Counted from the stretch's first letter, positions 23,190-36,646 are shown. The stretch: DNA of 64,000 nt from Phascolarctos cinereus (GCF_002099425.1 NW_018344261.1:1823001-1887000), one strand, 5' to 3'. Numbers and translations are program-made. Notes: generated by a model from the letters alone, not told the origin.

Positions 23190-24240
23190 TTAGCTACCCA
23201 ACTCACTCTAGGATACAGGCCCTATTGTTGCAACCACAGAGGTTTCACACCTTTTCCTCTTTCCCCTAGACCTGCTAATTAATTTCCCTGACCTCCATCT
23301 CTCAACCCTTAGGAAAGTCAGATCATTAATTTGGCTGTGGCTCTTGGTGTGAAGATGCTTCTTGGTAATGGAACCATCTATAAAGATGATGGGATGTCTC
23401 CTAGGTATGTCCTCTTTTGGTGTAGAATCTTGATCCTGAAAGGAATCCTTCAACTTCACCATGGGTGGCCCTTCCTGCTCAACAGGGATCGGATGCAAGA
23501 CCTGAAGCATTAGTAGTTTAGGAAACAGCCTCACTCTTGAGGCATTATAACTCTCTGGCCTTGCTTTACTCTGCTAGGAGATCTAAAGACCTGTAAAAGG
23601 AATATTTCCTGTGGTCTCTTCCAAAAAAAAATTAAACCTAGCTTTGTCAGCAGTGATACTCAAGGCCAGAACATTCTTACCTCTTAAGCACATACCCCAC
23701 ATAACCCTATTATCACAATTTTTGGGTTCAAAGGCCTATATCTGTTCTTTTTGTGTTCTTAACCCCTTTTACGTGGATAACATGGATAACATCAAAATCT
23801 TTTCGGTAAACAATTTCGATTTTTTTTCTCTCTCTCTCTAGTTAAGATTCTTAAGTTAAGGAAATACTGGGTCTTGGAAGAAACAGAGCAGTGTAAACTG
23901 TGGTTACTGAAATAGAGGCCATCTTGGGTAAACAGGATCCATAGTCAGTGTGAATTCCACTAAAGAAGATGGACCTTTCTACCTTCCCACTCCAAAATTC
24001 TCTATTGTCTAAGAATGACTCCCAGTATATATGCCCACTTCTAGTCCTTGATGACTCTGTGCTTGCTTTATTAAGCCAGACTCCTCTACCAGCACTTCTA
24101 TTTATTGGTCTGATTCTGCTGCTCCATCCTCTTCAAGCAGGTAAGAGGCACCTGAAACTGCCCATCCTTCCTCCATAAGAGAGGGGAAGAAAGAATGCAT
24201 AGAGCTGAGTTAATCCCTCAATGACCTAAGGAGCTCGTTA
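23190..24240. other. Unassigned stretch, possible decayed retroelement
   Basis: A 108-codon minus-strand frame at 23208-23534 has no domain I can name. A short stretch at 23630-23665 ('aaacctagctttgtcag' then 'agtgat') recurs at about 27838-27872, which suggests both lie in copies of one old element. There is no further support. Confidence 0.25.
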
Positions 24241-24329
24241 CATAGGGACACAGATGGGGAGGGCTGGGCGAGTTCCTTCTCCACCCCATTCCCTGCAATA
24301 TATAGCTTCTTTGTATTTTCTTCTTTCAT

Positions 24330-25100
24330 ATCCAAAGCCCAAGGGCGGGCATGCATCCACGAAGTCTGTAGAACTACAATTCCCAGAAGGTGCAGGGGTT
24401 TTTCGCTCCTGCAAACTCCAGCCGCCAATTGGCAAGGGAAAGCGCCTTGAGGTTGCCATGGTGACCGCCTCCCTCCCCATCTACGGAAGATGTCTATACA
24501 TCTCCTCGCTCGTTTCACCTAGTTCTTCAGTGGCTCGCCTGTATACATATGTGAGAATCAAGAGAAGTCTAAGGAAATAGTGGGTGAGGGGATGCTCATT
24601 CTTGCACATCTCTAGAATTATTTCGGTTTGTCTGCGCATGTGTGAAGGATTCCAACGTACTACGTTTCCCAGAAACCTCTGGGCTCCATTTCGGACCGGA
24701 GGTAAAAGGAGAGGCAATAAAATATGAACTAGCTCGAAGGTGGTGCTCTACTGTCCTGCCAGCCAGAGCATAAGTCCGTGCTCCAGTTCGGAGAGAGGCC
24801 TCTATAGCCCACTTCCTTACTGGCTGGTTCTTCTTCCCTCCCTCCCTCTCACCGCACTGAGCTCGGGACCCAGAGGATTCTGGGAAACGTAGGCTGAAGG
24901 TGAAATCCTCTGCGCATTCCTAGACATGTTGAGGAAGCTGTAGGGATGAAGGCGGGGAGAAGCTAGATCCTTGGTTATCTCCCCGTGTTCAGCTGTTGTT
25001 AGCATTGCGACGATATCCAAGCCTTTTTAACAAGGCTTTGTGGGTAACCTTGGGCGCCGCTGAGGCCTCTGGGAATTGTATTTTCCTGAGCAGGAGTTTG
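24330..25100. promoter_or_regulatory. GC-rich promoter-like block with ZNF143/SBS motif cluster
   Basis: About 770 bp with CpG content clearly above the surroundings. Four close matches to the ZNF143/STAF (SBS) motif are seen: ACTACAATTCCCAGAAGG at 24373-24390 (+), ACTACGTTTCCCAGAAA at 24659-24675 (+), the reverse of CCTACGTTTCCCAGAATC at 24876-24893 (-), and the reverse of ATACAATTCCCAGAG at 25067-25081 (-). An RFX X-box-like palindrome, GTTGCCATGGTGACC, is at 24452-24466. An NRF1-like TGCGCATGTG is near 24632 and an ETS-like CGGAAG is at 24484. Such blocks are typical of TATA-less housekeeping or bidirectional promoters. No assignable exon is seen on either side; the zinc-finger pseudogene on the minus strand 9 kb away is one possible old partner. 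Confidence 0.6.
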
Positions 25101-25227
25101 CTGGAAACTGTAACCCAGCCACAGGTCACTTCCCGAGTTTTTTTTCTAGGTGTAGAGTTAACATTTTAGAAAGCTCTGTAAATACCTGTCCTATGCAGGA
25201 AACCGACCCAGCTCCAGGAAACAACCT

Positions 25228-25985
25228 TTATATCAAACTTAGACAACTAGATTGCCCAGCAATAGAGAGTCTTGGATTTGAGAGTCAGGAAGACCTGTGT
25301 GATCTGTGTGATCCTGAGCTAGTCACTTAGCATAATTCAGCCTCAGTTTCCTCATATATAATGTAAACTGTCAACCTTTACAGGGTTGGTTCTAAGCAAG
25401 ACAAACAAGGCTGCATGCGCGTGTCTATTTCTCTCAAAGCTGGCGAATCAGTCATATAGAGATATACATGGGAGTTCATTGGGCAAAATGAGCCTGCTGA
25501 GGGAGATTTTATATCCTTCGAGCAAACCCCACCCCTACCCCCAACCCCACTCAGTGTGCTTCATTAGCCAAAATTATAGTTCCATAAAACAACGTGACCC
25601 CAGGATGTCTGGTTTTCTGCCAACCATAAACATAGGATGTCATAAAATAGAGGGTGTCAAGATAGTGCCTTAACAAGAGAGTGTCGTAAAAAGACAAGGG
25701 AAATGTCTGGTGGGCCATGTCCTTGGCAGAAGAATGTTCCTAGTCAGCAAAATCCAGCAGGAGGGCTTGGGTTCACTCAGAGAGCAAAGCAAAGCATGCA
25801 AGTTATGTCAGAGTATGCAAAGCATAATGGTAGGTCAAGCTCAGGGTGGGCCGAAAATGTCTTTCTCCTGATTGGTCAATCGAAGTTTTTGGCTTTTTCA
25901 GGTGATGGAGGGCTCGAGCTGGTTTGGGGAGGGGACAAGCTGGTTTACAATAAAATGGGGGTAATAATATAACCTACTCCCCCAA
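25228..25985 (+). repeat. MIR SINE split by a solo LTR
   Basis: The MIR head and core run to 25361 ('gcctcagtttcctcatat') and resume at 25950 as 'ataaaatgggggtaataata'. The two halves together give the expected MIR order, so the 588-bp insert is younger. Confidence 0.8.
25362..25949 (-). mobile_element. Solo LTR fossil, ERV1-like, TSD ATAA
   Basis: The 588-bp element has inverted ends TGTAAAC…GTTTACA and a 4-bp target duplication ATAA (25358-25361 and 25950-25953). On the minus strand it has a CCAAT-type box (GACCAATCAGG near 25872), then a TATA-like GGATATAAAATC near 25515, in the order expected of U3. A 4-bp duplication is usual for gammaretrovirus-like (class I) ERVs. No internal region is present, so it is a solo LTR left after recombination between LTRs. 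Confidence 0.8.
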
Positions 25986-26346
25986 ATATTGTTAGTCTAA
26001 GGGAAATAATTTTTAGGTCCAATCTTTGCTCCTGATCTCTATCCCTTTACAGAGGAGTATCCCAAAGCTTGACTTCCTTCCTACCAAATGAAGTTCCATG
26101 AAGATCACACAGTGAATAGCCAGTTAACTCCTTTTATCCAAGCCAATAGTAAACAGAAATCAGAAAGGGTCTGTAAATGAAAATACACCTCACAATAACA
26201 GAGCAAATGAGCTATCCTCCTGGGAACAAGATAACCAAAAGAACAGTCCCAGATCGCTCCCCAAAGGGAGAGATCCCCTAAGGATTCTAGTGTAGCAAGT
26301 TGGGGAGAAGCATTAGCTTCTTTGTATGACCACTCCTTCCCAGAAT

Positions 26347-26359
26347 CAATCTCTCTCTC

Positions 26360-26446
<87 letters not shown>
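26347..26446. repeat. (CT)n microsatellite
   Basis: About 100 bp of almost pure CT with a few GT interruptions. Long frames across it on both strands are artefacts. Confidence 0.97.
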
Positions 26447-26451
<5 letters not shown>

Positions 26452-26639
26452 CCTCTCCCCACTCACACCCTCCCTTCCAGGGACTACTCTCTTGAACAAA
26501 ATCTGGAAGCAAGGGTCTTCACTTTCAAAACTGGAAGCCAGAAGACCAAAATTTCTCTTCTCTGTCATCAACTCAGCCCCCTGAAGTAGGCAAGAAGCAA
26601 TTAGCAATCAGTCTCCACTAACGACTACAATCTTATTCA

Positions 26640-26970
26640 AATAGGTGTTTAGCCATAGGTTCCATCCCGTTATATCCATGCATTACAATTTGTTTAGCCA
26701 TTCCCACTCAATAGACTTCTACATTGTTTCCAATTCTTTGCTACCACTAAAAGGCCTGCTATAATTATTTTGGTATATATGAGGCTTTTTTTTTTGGTCA
26801 TTGAGCTCTTTGAAGTATATACTTAATAGTAGAACTTATGAGTCAAAGTGGTATGAACATTAATTACTTTATTTGCATAATTCAAAATTGCTTTCTAGAA
26901 TAGTTGTACCAATTCTCAGATCCACCAACAATGTATTAGAGGGTCAATGATTTTTCAAAAGTGTATGTAT
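26640..26970 (-). mobile_element. Old L1 3' fragment (reverse)
   Basis: Reverse L1 3' landmarks such as 'tttagccattcccactcaat', 'tccaattctttgctaccact' and 'tccaccaacaatgtattag'. Confidence 0.75.
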
Positions 26971-27049
26971 ATCACTTATCCATTTCAAGGATCTTACAGC
27001 TTCAAAAGGGGAAGAAGGTAAAGGAAACAAACATTTATGAAATTTATAT

Positions 27050-27300
27050 CACAATGAATATATCACTGTGTGCACTGTGCTAAGCTGTTTTAAGATATTA
27101 TCTCATTTGATCCTTACAACAACCCTGTGAGCTAGGTGCTGTTATAATCACCATTTACAGTTGAGAAAACTGAGACAGACAGAGGTTAAGTGACTTACCT
27201 AGTATAGTGTCTATAGCTAGAAAGTCTCTGGGACTGGATTTGAACTCAGATCTTCCTGACCCCAGGCCCAGTGTTCTATTCACTGCACTACCCAGATCCC
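27050..27300 (-). repeat. MIR SINE (reverse)
   Basis: 'atctcatttgatccttacaa', 'caaccctgtgagctaggtgc', 'gttaagtgacttacctag' and 'actggatttgaactcagatc' mark a near-complete reverse MIR. Confidence 0.85.
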
Positions 27301-28484
27301 TCTAAAAGTCTAGTCGAGCTAACGGCTCTGATCAGCTTTACCTTTATGGACAGAGACCATAAGGGTCTAGGGGGAGAGTCTGCTGAAGGGCCTGCTTTGG
27401 GTCAGAGCAATAGCTTGTTCTGGACTCCACTCAAAAGAGGCAGACTTGGAGGTGACTCAGTAAATAAATGGAGCCATAAGGACACTTTAGATAGGGAATA
27501 TGGGTTTTGAAAACCCAAAAAATCCAATTAAGTCTGAGGTTCCTTTTTACGATGTAGAAAAGTAAGTGTGAATAGGTTGTTCCGGACTGTGTCAGGAATT
27601 GTTGTCATTCTCTTCATCTACTGTATTCCCCCAAACTCACCCTCATATGATCCATGATCTGATCTAAGACCTCAACCACCAGCCAGGTCAACATATCATC
27701 ATTGTAGTGAAGGATATTAATGCCCTCAGAAAGAGAACCCTCTTTCCAGTCTTTGCCCCCAGACTGTGGCAGTACAAGGGAGAATTCAGGTACAGTGGGG
27801 AAGTATGGTAAAGGTATGCTGTTTTTCTTTCCAGATGAAACCTAGCTTTGTCAGGAGTGATGCTCAGAGAGCCAGATTAAACTGCTCCTGAGTAGTCTCA
27901 GCCATAAGAATAGAAAAGAAGTTATTAGCAAAAGTAACCACATCCCTGGGATAACTGCTCTACCACACTGATAAAGTCAGGGACTGTAGTAATAAGTGGG
28001 ACAACTTTATTCAGAAGGCCATAGCAGCCAGAACCAGATTAAAATGTAACTGGGAAATGTTTAACAAAATAAAGAAAAATGCAACGCAACATAGATAATG
28101 TTAATTTGTGGTTTTCTAAGTCAATACATAGTTGACAGGGATATGTTTCTGTTTGAGTTTGACACCATAAGCCTCTATAAGCCACCAGGCACCATGCACC
28201 TACCTCAGTGGCCACAAAGGATTGTTGTAAAGATATATCAAATTTGGTATATCAAAGGAATGAGGTGGTATATTCTGAAGCCCCCCAAAGTAAATTAGCT
28301 AATAGTGTATACAAAAGTACAATATGAACATGCCAACAATGTCATACCTAGGGCTTCACACCTTTCACCTAGATGTGTCAAAACTCTGCTTCTCTCTGGA
28401 TTTGGCTACCACAATTAGGCAGGTCAGTCTGCTCTCACACTAGCAAGTCTAAATTCCCAGATATACCCCACCCTAGTTACATGC
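27301..28484. other. Gene-free stretch, unassigned
   Basis: No gene is recognised. The segment near 27838-27872 shares a short stretch with 23630-23665. Otherwise it is ordinary diverged DNA. Confidence 0.4.
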
Positions 28485-28486
28485 AG

Positions 28487-28730
28487 GCAACTAGGTGACT
28501 CAGTGGATAGAGTGCTGGGCCTGGAGTCAGAAAGACCTGAGTTCAAATCCATCCTCAGACACTTAATAACTGTGTATCCCTGGGGAAGTCATTTGACCTC
28601 TGTTTGCTTAATCCGCTGGAGAAGGAAATGGCAAACCACTCCAGTATCTTTGCCAAGAAAACCCCATGGACAGTATTGGTATGCTGTGGTGAAGGGGGTC
28701 CCAAAGTTAGACATGACTGAACAACAACAG
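28487..28730 (+). repeat. SINE with RTE-like tail
   Basis: Head 'caactaggtgactcagtgga', core 'ggcctggagtcagaaagacc', then 'ggagaaggaaatggcaaacc', 'actccagtatctttgccaag' and tail 'ttagacatgactgaacaac'. An imperfect TSD (AGTTACATGCAG / AGTTACATTCAG) flanks it. Confidence 0.9.
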
Positions 28731-31700
28731 TTACATTCAGACTTTCTCATGTCTCTGTTGAGGGAAAATATTTCCTTACTTATCACTGTTGCTCAAGCCC
28801 CCATCTAAAGTTTGTTTCTATCTACAAACCCAGCCACTCACAAGGCATGTGTACATAGAGAGTGGGATATTTACACAACTAGTCACTCACAATAATGTAC
28901 TTTGAGATCTTAAACTGAGAGAAATTAATTTTAATACTGTACCATTTAATCATTAATAATAATTTGTAATATTTCCTTCTCTGCCAAAAGGCTAGCTTGA
29001 AGAGAAGCCCCTCCCCAGCTAAAGAATGTCATAAGCATTCCAGCTCTGCTTAAGGCATTTAAGCTGGGTCCCACCCAACTGGGAACCTGATTTCTCTCTA
29101 TGGCATAAATATAAACTAGTTTAGGTTAGGTCTTTGGAGGTGGGGGGGTGGGGAGAGAGTGGAAGAGCTCCTGTCCCTGCTCCCCTTCATTAGAGTTAGG
29201 GTGACCCAGCTCACGAAGGAGAAACCAAACCAGAGAAAATTAATCCTTTGAGATGTTTCAGTAATCATTACTATGTAGGGTGTACTAAATAAGCTTTTCA
29301 AATGCAGGGTTAGGACAGCCTTAACACAGCTGAAAAGGAATAACAAGACTGATTGATCACAGCACAGGTCTATAGCACACAGTGTTAAATTGAAAAGGGA
29401 GATTTACATGTCTCAGGTACCTAAGGAAACTCAGCAAACATATGATGTAACAAAAACAAAAGGACAATAATGATCAGCAACATTAACATGAAGTCTCCTA
29501 GTATCCCAGTAACCGATTTCCAATGTCCATTTAATCAGTACATTTCATTTTGGATCCCAGATGTCCCACATCTGGTCTGGGAATACTCTCAGAGCAGTTT
29601 TAAGTGACTCTTCTTAGTTGATGTGCTTCTTCTGCTTCTAAGTTCTTGTAAATTCTTAGATATTCCTGTTAAAATCATTTACAAAACAGATCTCAATACA
29701 CTTTACTACAGTTTCTTAAATTTTACACTCTTTTAAATTTTGTTTCTCCAATAACCAGTTCATGGGGCGAAGACCAGCTCAAACCTTGTGATTCTGATCT
29801 CATCAACAATAGAGTTATCAAATTAGGAACCCACAGTTCATTTAAAACTTAAACCCTATACTTGATACAAATACTGCTGTTAACAGTAAATCCATGAGGA
29901 TCTGACTTGTAAATTGAGTCTATTTGGTTAAAGATTTAATATCCGGTAACGTATACATGTAAGGTGGGCCTAAGAATGCTAATCTAAATTGGCATTGACT
30001 CCTTTATCAATTAACTTCCTCTGATGTAGCTTAGCAAATTATTACATTGATACATTTAAGAAATTCAAATAACAGCTAAAAAAACCCTAAATATTCTATA
30101 ATATCATAGAAGGTAGATCTCTGAAAACCTTTCAAATTACACATATAATTTTCTGATCTTGTTGCTTTCTTAAAATTTTCACTTGATTTTTACTTTATAA
30201 ATTTTACTTTACAATTTTTACTTTAGTTATTTAGAACTTAATTTAATTTTTTAAAATTCCAATTAATTCCAATTCCCCCCTCAGGAGGAATAGAGACTAA
30301 TAAGGATCTAATCCTTACAGAAAAACATAGGCAACAACACACTATTTAAGTAAATGATCCCAATTACATAAATGAATTTACTTAAAAGTTGCAAATTTTA
30401 CTCCAATTGTAGCAAAAAGTCTTGGAATGGGATATGTAAATATACTAAGTAATCAAATCCAAATTGTATAAAACATGTTTGCACTTTGAGACATGCTCCA
30501 CACACTGGTGTCAATTCTACATTAAATAATAAACCTAAGTAAAATTGGAATTCTCTTTGAGATAACACAAAAGATTCCATTAAATTATTCTCCTTTAAGG
30601 TTACTGATTATACTGAAATCCTTTCAAACAAAACTAAAGAGGTTTCTGATTTAACCTTACTAAATAATAGATTTATACTTTGGTCCCACAAACTGCTGCA
30701 ACATTGTCAATTTTTTCCCATAAAACTGAGATATTTCAAGGATCTTATACATGAATGTATAACCAGTAATAGCAGATGACAAGCCCAAGTACTAATCTAC
30801 TTAGTAGTTTAGGATATGGAAATGTCTTTACTTTTAGAATGAAAACACTTAAAATATTATATTACTTGTATCTTATGCTAAGGTATTTCAGCAACAAGAC
30901 TCATTCAATTGAAAAAAAAGAAGAAGAAATTGCAGTTTAACTTGCCCTGGTTATAAAATGCAAAGTAAGGACACAAGAATAACAGCATCAAAACTGGCTC
31001 TCAGGGCCCAAGTCCAAGGACGCAGAATGACTCAGCACATATATAATAGGAAAAACCATCCTTAGTTCTGCTTGACTTCAGTCGAGTTTTTAGAGCCAAT
31101 AATCGTAATTCCACCATTTACAGAGTATCATAGTGAGGCTTCAGGTGGGAAACATTCCTGTTCAAAAAGGTCCTGCAATGAGGAAACCAAGTCAAAAGGA
31201 TTCTACCTTAGGCCATGCCAAGGTCATGACTTTACCAGCTAGATATCCACTTTAGCAGCTCTCAGATTGCATACCTCCTTTGGGCCACACATGCCATTTC
31301 CCTTGAGTGGTAGGCTATTGACTTTTTTACAATGCAGACAATCATACCTAAAATCAAAGCTCAGAATATCAGATTATAGTCCCACCACATTTTACCTCAA
31401 ATAGCTAGTTTCACTAAATACAGCTAAATTATTATTATTCCTCTCATGGAGTTGCAATGATAAAGTTTACCAGGTCTTTAAAAATTTGCTCAATATCCTA
31501 TTCTTTCTTTTCTTTGTCGTCTCCTAGAGCCTAAACTCATCCTGATGTAAACATCTACCATTAGAAATCTAGAAAACAATTATATTCTAGAATTCCACAT
31601 GGAAAGTAAATATATGACAGTTGACTGAAAAACATTGGCCAATTGCTATAAAATTCTGGATTCTTAAGGCAGTGGATAGTAATCCTTACAACAAAAGAAA

Positions 31701-32189
31701 ATTTTTAAAACTGGGGTCTGTTAAGACTAAGGTAGAAATGTCACTTCAGTACAAAGCATTCCAGATATAACTTCATAATTCACAATAAACAGTCCAATAC
31801 TATAAACAAATTCCTAACTTACTCTCTCCCCCCTCCTCAAGGGGTGTTTGCAATGGAGAAGGGCGTAGGAATTTCACACAGCAACAAGCTCTTGCCTGTT
31901 CAAGGCTGACAAGATTGTATGACTGTGCCCAAGCAGGTAGTCTCAAAAATAAAATAAAATAAATAAAAAACTTGTAATTTTTCAAACAAGATTTTACAAG
32001 ATCTTTTCCTTGTCCCTTTTCCCACACAGTAATCAATTATCAATTTTCCCTTTTAAAATATACTGACGTGAATACTTGGTAAGTTTTAACCGTATCACAA
32101 TAATCCTTAATAACTCAACCAATAATTTTATAATTTTTATAAGTGATAGTCAAATAATTTTAGCTGAAATTTCTTAATTATAGGAAAAC

Positions 32190-32460
32190 ATGGGGCAGCT
32201 AGGTGCATAGGGTGCCGGGCCTGAAGTCAGCAAAAGTTCAGTTTGTGAGTTCAAACATGGCCTCCGATACTTACTAGCTATGTGACTCTGGGCAAGTCAC
32301 TTACCCCTTTTGCCTCAGTTCCTCATCTGTAGTAGTAGTGATGATGATGATGATGAGCTGGAGAAAGAAGTAGTGAACCACTCCAAAATCTCTGCCAAGG
32401 AAGCCCCATATGGGGTCAGAGAGAGTCAGATATGACTGAAAAAGTGATTTAACAACAATA
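32190..32460 (+). repeat. SINE with RTE-like tail and (GAT)n
   Basis: 'ggggcagctaggtgcatagg', 'actctgggcaagtcact', a (GAT)n run at 32337-32356, then 'tctctgccaaggaagcccca' and 'gagagtcagatatgactgaa'. Confidence 0.88.
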
Positions 32461-34932
32461 ATAGTCAAACTGGAAGTTTCCAGTTTCTAAAATTATAGTA
32501 CTTCAGAATATTATAATAAGTGGTCAGCAGAACTGATAAAATAACATAAAAGTTTCCAAACATTTTTCCACTTTCTTTTAACAGTTCAGTTCATAATCTA
32601 ACAACATCCAGATTATAAGGGAAGCTGTTCTTCTAAAAGCGTATTTGATATAATAGTTTACCAAATTTCATAATACAAGTAAATTTAGAAACACAATGAT
32701 AATATTCAGAATATCATGAATTTAAATTCATGAAACAAAGCTCAGTACTAATCAGATGATATTTAGTCATATGCATTTCCAAATTACCTTACTTACATGG
32801 AAAATTATTCATCCTATCATGTGGCTTTAATACAGCTAAACAAATGTAGGTGGAACGTAATTCCTTACCATAAGCTAATTTGTAATGTGAGTTGACTTAT
32901 AAATTCTTTCATTCTAGCTATGTGTGAAGCTAGCTCTTCCACCTCTGAATCTTGTAGCTCTCAGTTATAAGCATTATAGAAATTATACCATATCATCAGC
33001 AGAGTTGGAACAAGCTTATAACCACACCAAGTGGCGGATCTCAACCATTAAAACAATGAAGAAACTTTTGAAACCATTATTATAATATTAATAAAATAAA
33101 ATAAACCTAACAAAAAATAGCAGCTTTTAGACAACTCTTTAATAGCTGGTTTCATAACCTAACAATATCTAAATGACAAGAGAAGACATTTTTCTGACTA
33201 TGTTGGTGCTACCAAGTTTCATAATAGATGCATGTAATTAATTCTACACTAACAGTATATATACATATATACATATGCAGCTATATTAATTTAGATTCAC
33301 AAGTGTCATTATTAGGTTAGCTCAAAGTATGCTGGGCTAAATATTACAAATCATTGTTGTGACAATTCCTTACTCTACTTGCAGGGCTTATAAGATCTCA
33401 GAAGTCTGCATAGATGAGGACATCTTAAAGAGAGTCCTGATATATCAAATTCATAGTAAAAACATCATCATTATCCATTGTACTTCTAAATGAACAGTTT
33501 CAAACAATTTACATTAGTCTTTCAACAATTAAATCAATAACCCAAGAAAATCAAAGAAGAGTTAGCTTTTCTAACAGAATTTCGAATACAGTGATTATCA
33601 TAATTATGTAGGCACTTCACAATATCATTAGGTCTCCAGAAACCCTGAAAGCACTGTTTTTTCCAAGATTACACGGCTATCAAATTTTCTAATCTATGCA
33701 TTTCCCCAACACTTTGTCTTAATTCCAGATAGTGAAGTATAGGTTGACCGATCATAATTGTCCTATTTAAAATGAAACCAGAATTAATTCAATTATACCT
33801 GGATCTATGTTTCCAAATGTAATCATATAAAATACTTAAGTTAACAATTTCAATTATTATTTTTCTTTACAAGGCTCAATTTCAAGCATTTCATAAATCC
33901 TAAGATTTTCAGCTAATCCACTGTAAAAAATTTTAAAGTGGCAATCCCTTAGGTTCCAATCTACCACAGTTTTAGAGGAGCATCCTTAAAACCACATTTT
34001 GATTTAGTTTCAGAACATATTTCTATCAAATCAAGTCTGGGTTTTATTACTACTAAAGACAATATATAAAATCTCAAATTTGTCTGGGATCTCTTTGCTT
34101 AACTTAAATCATTCTTAAAAACACTCAAGGAGCCTGACTGCACTCTTGTCCTCACCCTCTTACTTGACAGCCTTGTGTTCCCAATCCCCTGATTGGGAGC
34201 CTGGGAACTTCCAGCTGCACATCATAAAGAATAACCACAGGAAAAAAAAAAGTTTTCTATATCATTCTCTAACCTCATCCCAGACTACTTTTACTCCCCT
34301 GAATTTTTGTTTTATAATTTTAGCATATATAGTTAAACAAAGCCAATGATTTAGTAAAACGTTTTTGCTTCCCTGTGCCGTATAGTAAATTTCAACTAGA
34401 ATGAATTTTTTTAAAAAATCTATTAATTTACCTCTAAGAACTAACCTCTGTTGAATTATCATTTGATTAGTTTAAATAATTAAATTAGTTAAAATAAAGT
34501 TCTCTAGGATATTAAAGCACCCCCAAAGCTCTCCCAGAAGAGGATAGAAACCTGCACTACCATTCCTAATCCCAACTGATGAAGAAGTCTGTGGGACAAT
34601 CTCCTCAAAGATCCATTAAAATGTCCTTCATAATTATAAAATTCCCTAGTAGGTCTATAGTTCCTTATACTTCTGTTGAAGCACAGAAGCTAGGGCTTTG
34701 AGTTCTCTCAACCCTAGTTAGCAGCTTGAAAAAGGTTTCAATGCTAAATTAACAATTAAGGTCTGTTATTCACAAGCATTTTTCCAAATGAAAATGTGTT
34801 TACCCTCTTTTCTTTACTGTTTACTTAATCTTTACTTTTCAGAATCTGGATAGAGTCAATATTCTGTAATTTCCAAGTCAAGAGAGTGGCATTTTTCAAT
34901 TCTTAAAAATTTTTCTCATATAAGTAGTTCTC

Positions 34933-35097
34933 GGGGCAGCTAGGTGGTGAAGTGTATAGAGCTCCAGCCCTGGAGTCAGGAGGAGCTGAGTTCAAATGTG
35001 ACCTCAGACACTTGACACTTACTAGCTGTGTAACCCTGGGCAAGTCACTTAACCCCATTGCCTAGCAAAAAAACAAAAGCAAAAACAAAACAAACAA
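34933..35097 (+). repeat. Young marsupial SINE with perfect 13-bp TSD
   Basis: 'gggcagctaggtggtgaagt', 'gccctggagtcaggaggag', 'ctgtgtaaccctgggcaagt' and an A-rich tail. The duplication ATAAGTAGTTCTC is at 34920-34932 and 35098-35110. Confidence 0.93.
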
Positions 35098-36646
35098 ATA
35101 AGTAGTTCTCACAATAATAACATACACTTATAAACATCAATTGCTACTATTCTAAATTTTTGCATTTAAGGCCACTACAGAAAAAGCTCAAAGTATACTT
35201 TAAAAGACAAAAACTTACTTTTGCAGTTTTAAATGCATTGCCCTTATGTCAAATATTGGGTGGGCAGTTGTAGAGATAAAGTACTATAGGGAGCAGGGAA
35301 TGGTAGCCCCAGGTCTGCTCAGGAGAACTTGTCCCCAACAGCTCACAGAAGATTTAGGCATAAGGAGAAAAGAGTGTTCTTCCAAAAGGGGATTCATGGA
35401 AGCCACGTTAGAGAATCATTTAGGATGATGCTGAGGCTACCTTACAATAACATAAAATTAAGAGACTTCAGTATCTGGCAAATGTGTCCCCAACCATATG
35501 GCTAACATGGGCTTATGCAGATAACTGGGATTATGACCTCAGATTTTAGGGAAACAAAAAGATCCTTCTCCAAAACAAATAAATTTCATGCATCTCCGTG
35601 CTTCTTTAAATAAGCTTCCTCTGTTCATGAATCAGGAAAGGGTTAACATTTGAAATTCTGTTTAATGGCCAAAAAGCCACACAGTTCCCAAGATTCTTCA
35701 GTTTGAGGACCCAGTTAAACCTGGATTTACAAACTTAGAGTATTCAAGATCAATTCTCATTTAAAGTTTTGGTTAGAGACAAATTACTTAAAAGCAGGTT
35801 TTTAAAAAAAAAAAAAAAGGTCTGTGCTCGCTTCCTAACTGCTTCCCTGCGTAAATTATCCTTCTGACAATTCTGCTTTTCATTACAGAAGCAGCGTTAT
35901 TATCAAGGGAAAGGAACTCATTCAAATTAATTGGTTGAGGAGGGAAATGGACACAGACACATGTTGCTGTTTCAAATTTGGCCACTAGATGTCGCCTGGA
36001 ACCATGCTATAACAAACTTCCCAGGCTATAATATATGCATGTAAAAACTGCATATCCACTAATTTTAAAATTTTGCATTCTCTAATGGGTCCCCATCTTG
36101 CTTATTAATCTAGAGAAATACTGATAGCATTCACTATATGAAACTCCAGCTAGGAAGATTATCCTGAAACAACAAAATATTTGGGAGTTTTGATGGCCAC
36201 AAAATAGTGTTTACATTTCAGGTAGGAACATAGGATTTTCCTCAATTTCCCCAATTAGTAAGAAGTTGTCATGCTGGTACATGCTTAAAAGTGGGTAACC
36301 TTCACCTCCTTATCCTATTCTCAGGAGATCTTATTCAATGGAAGCCTGTCTCCATGAAGAGCACCCCCATAGAGAGAGATTTTAAATTTTATCTATATTT
36401 CCCGAATTCAAAATTTGAAGCTTCAAATACAAATAGAAATGCTCAAAACAAACATAAAACATACAAGATTAATCCTCACACTTACCCTTTCACTCAAAGA
36501 AGATCTATCTTGGTCAATATTCAGGTGGAGAACCTATCCACAGTCACAGAGTACCTAAAAGAAACTTTCTTTGTGAAGATATTCCACTTAGGCCCGATAG
36601 AATAGGGGGAGTCTCTGATAAGGAATTGGGGTTCTCCTACCTAAAT

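Larger units (their letters stand above)
29100..36646 (-). other. AT-rich gene-free stretch, partly ERV-L internal remains
   Basis: About 7.5 kb with no supportable host gene and very few open frames. The ERV-L-type LTR and primer-binding site at its right end point leftward, so at least the right part should be the internal region of that old provirus. I could not identify gag or pol motifs with confidence and did not find a second LTR. Two SINEs (32190-32460 and 34933-35097) are inserted. Confidence 0.4.

Noticed and set aside
24210-24580. Three overlapping frames in the GC-rich block as coding exons
   Set aside because: Overlaps of random frames in a promoter-like region, with no similarity and no splice evidence.
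26105-26607. Long frames rich in Arg-Glu or Leu-Ser
   Set aside because: They are translations of the CT microsatellite. The same holds for 39622-39839.
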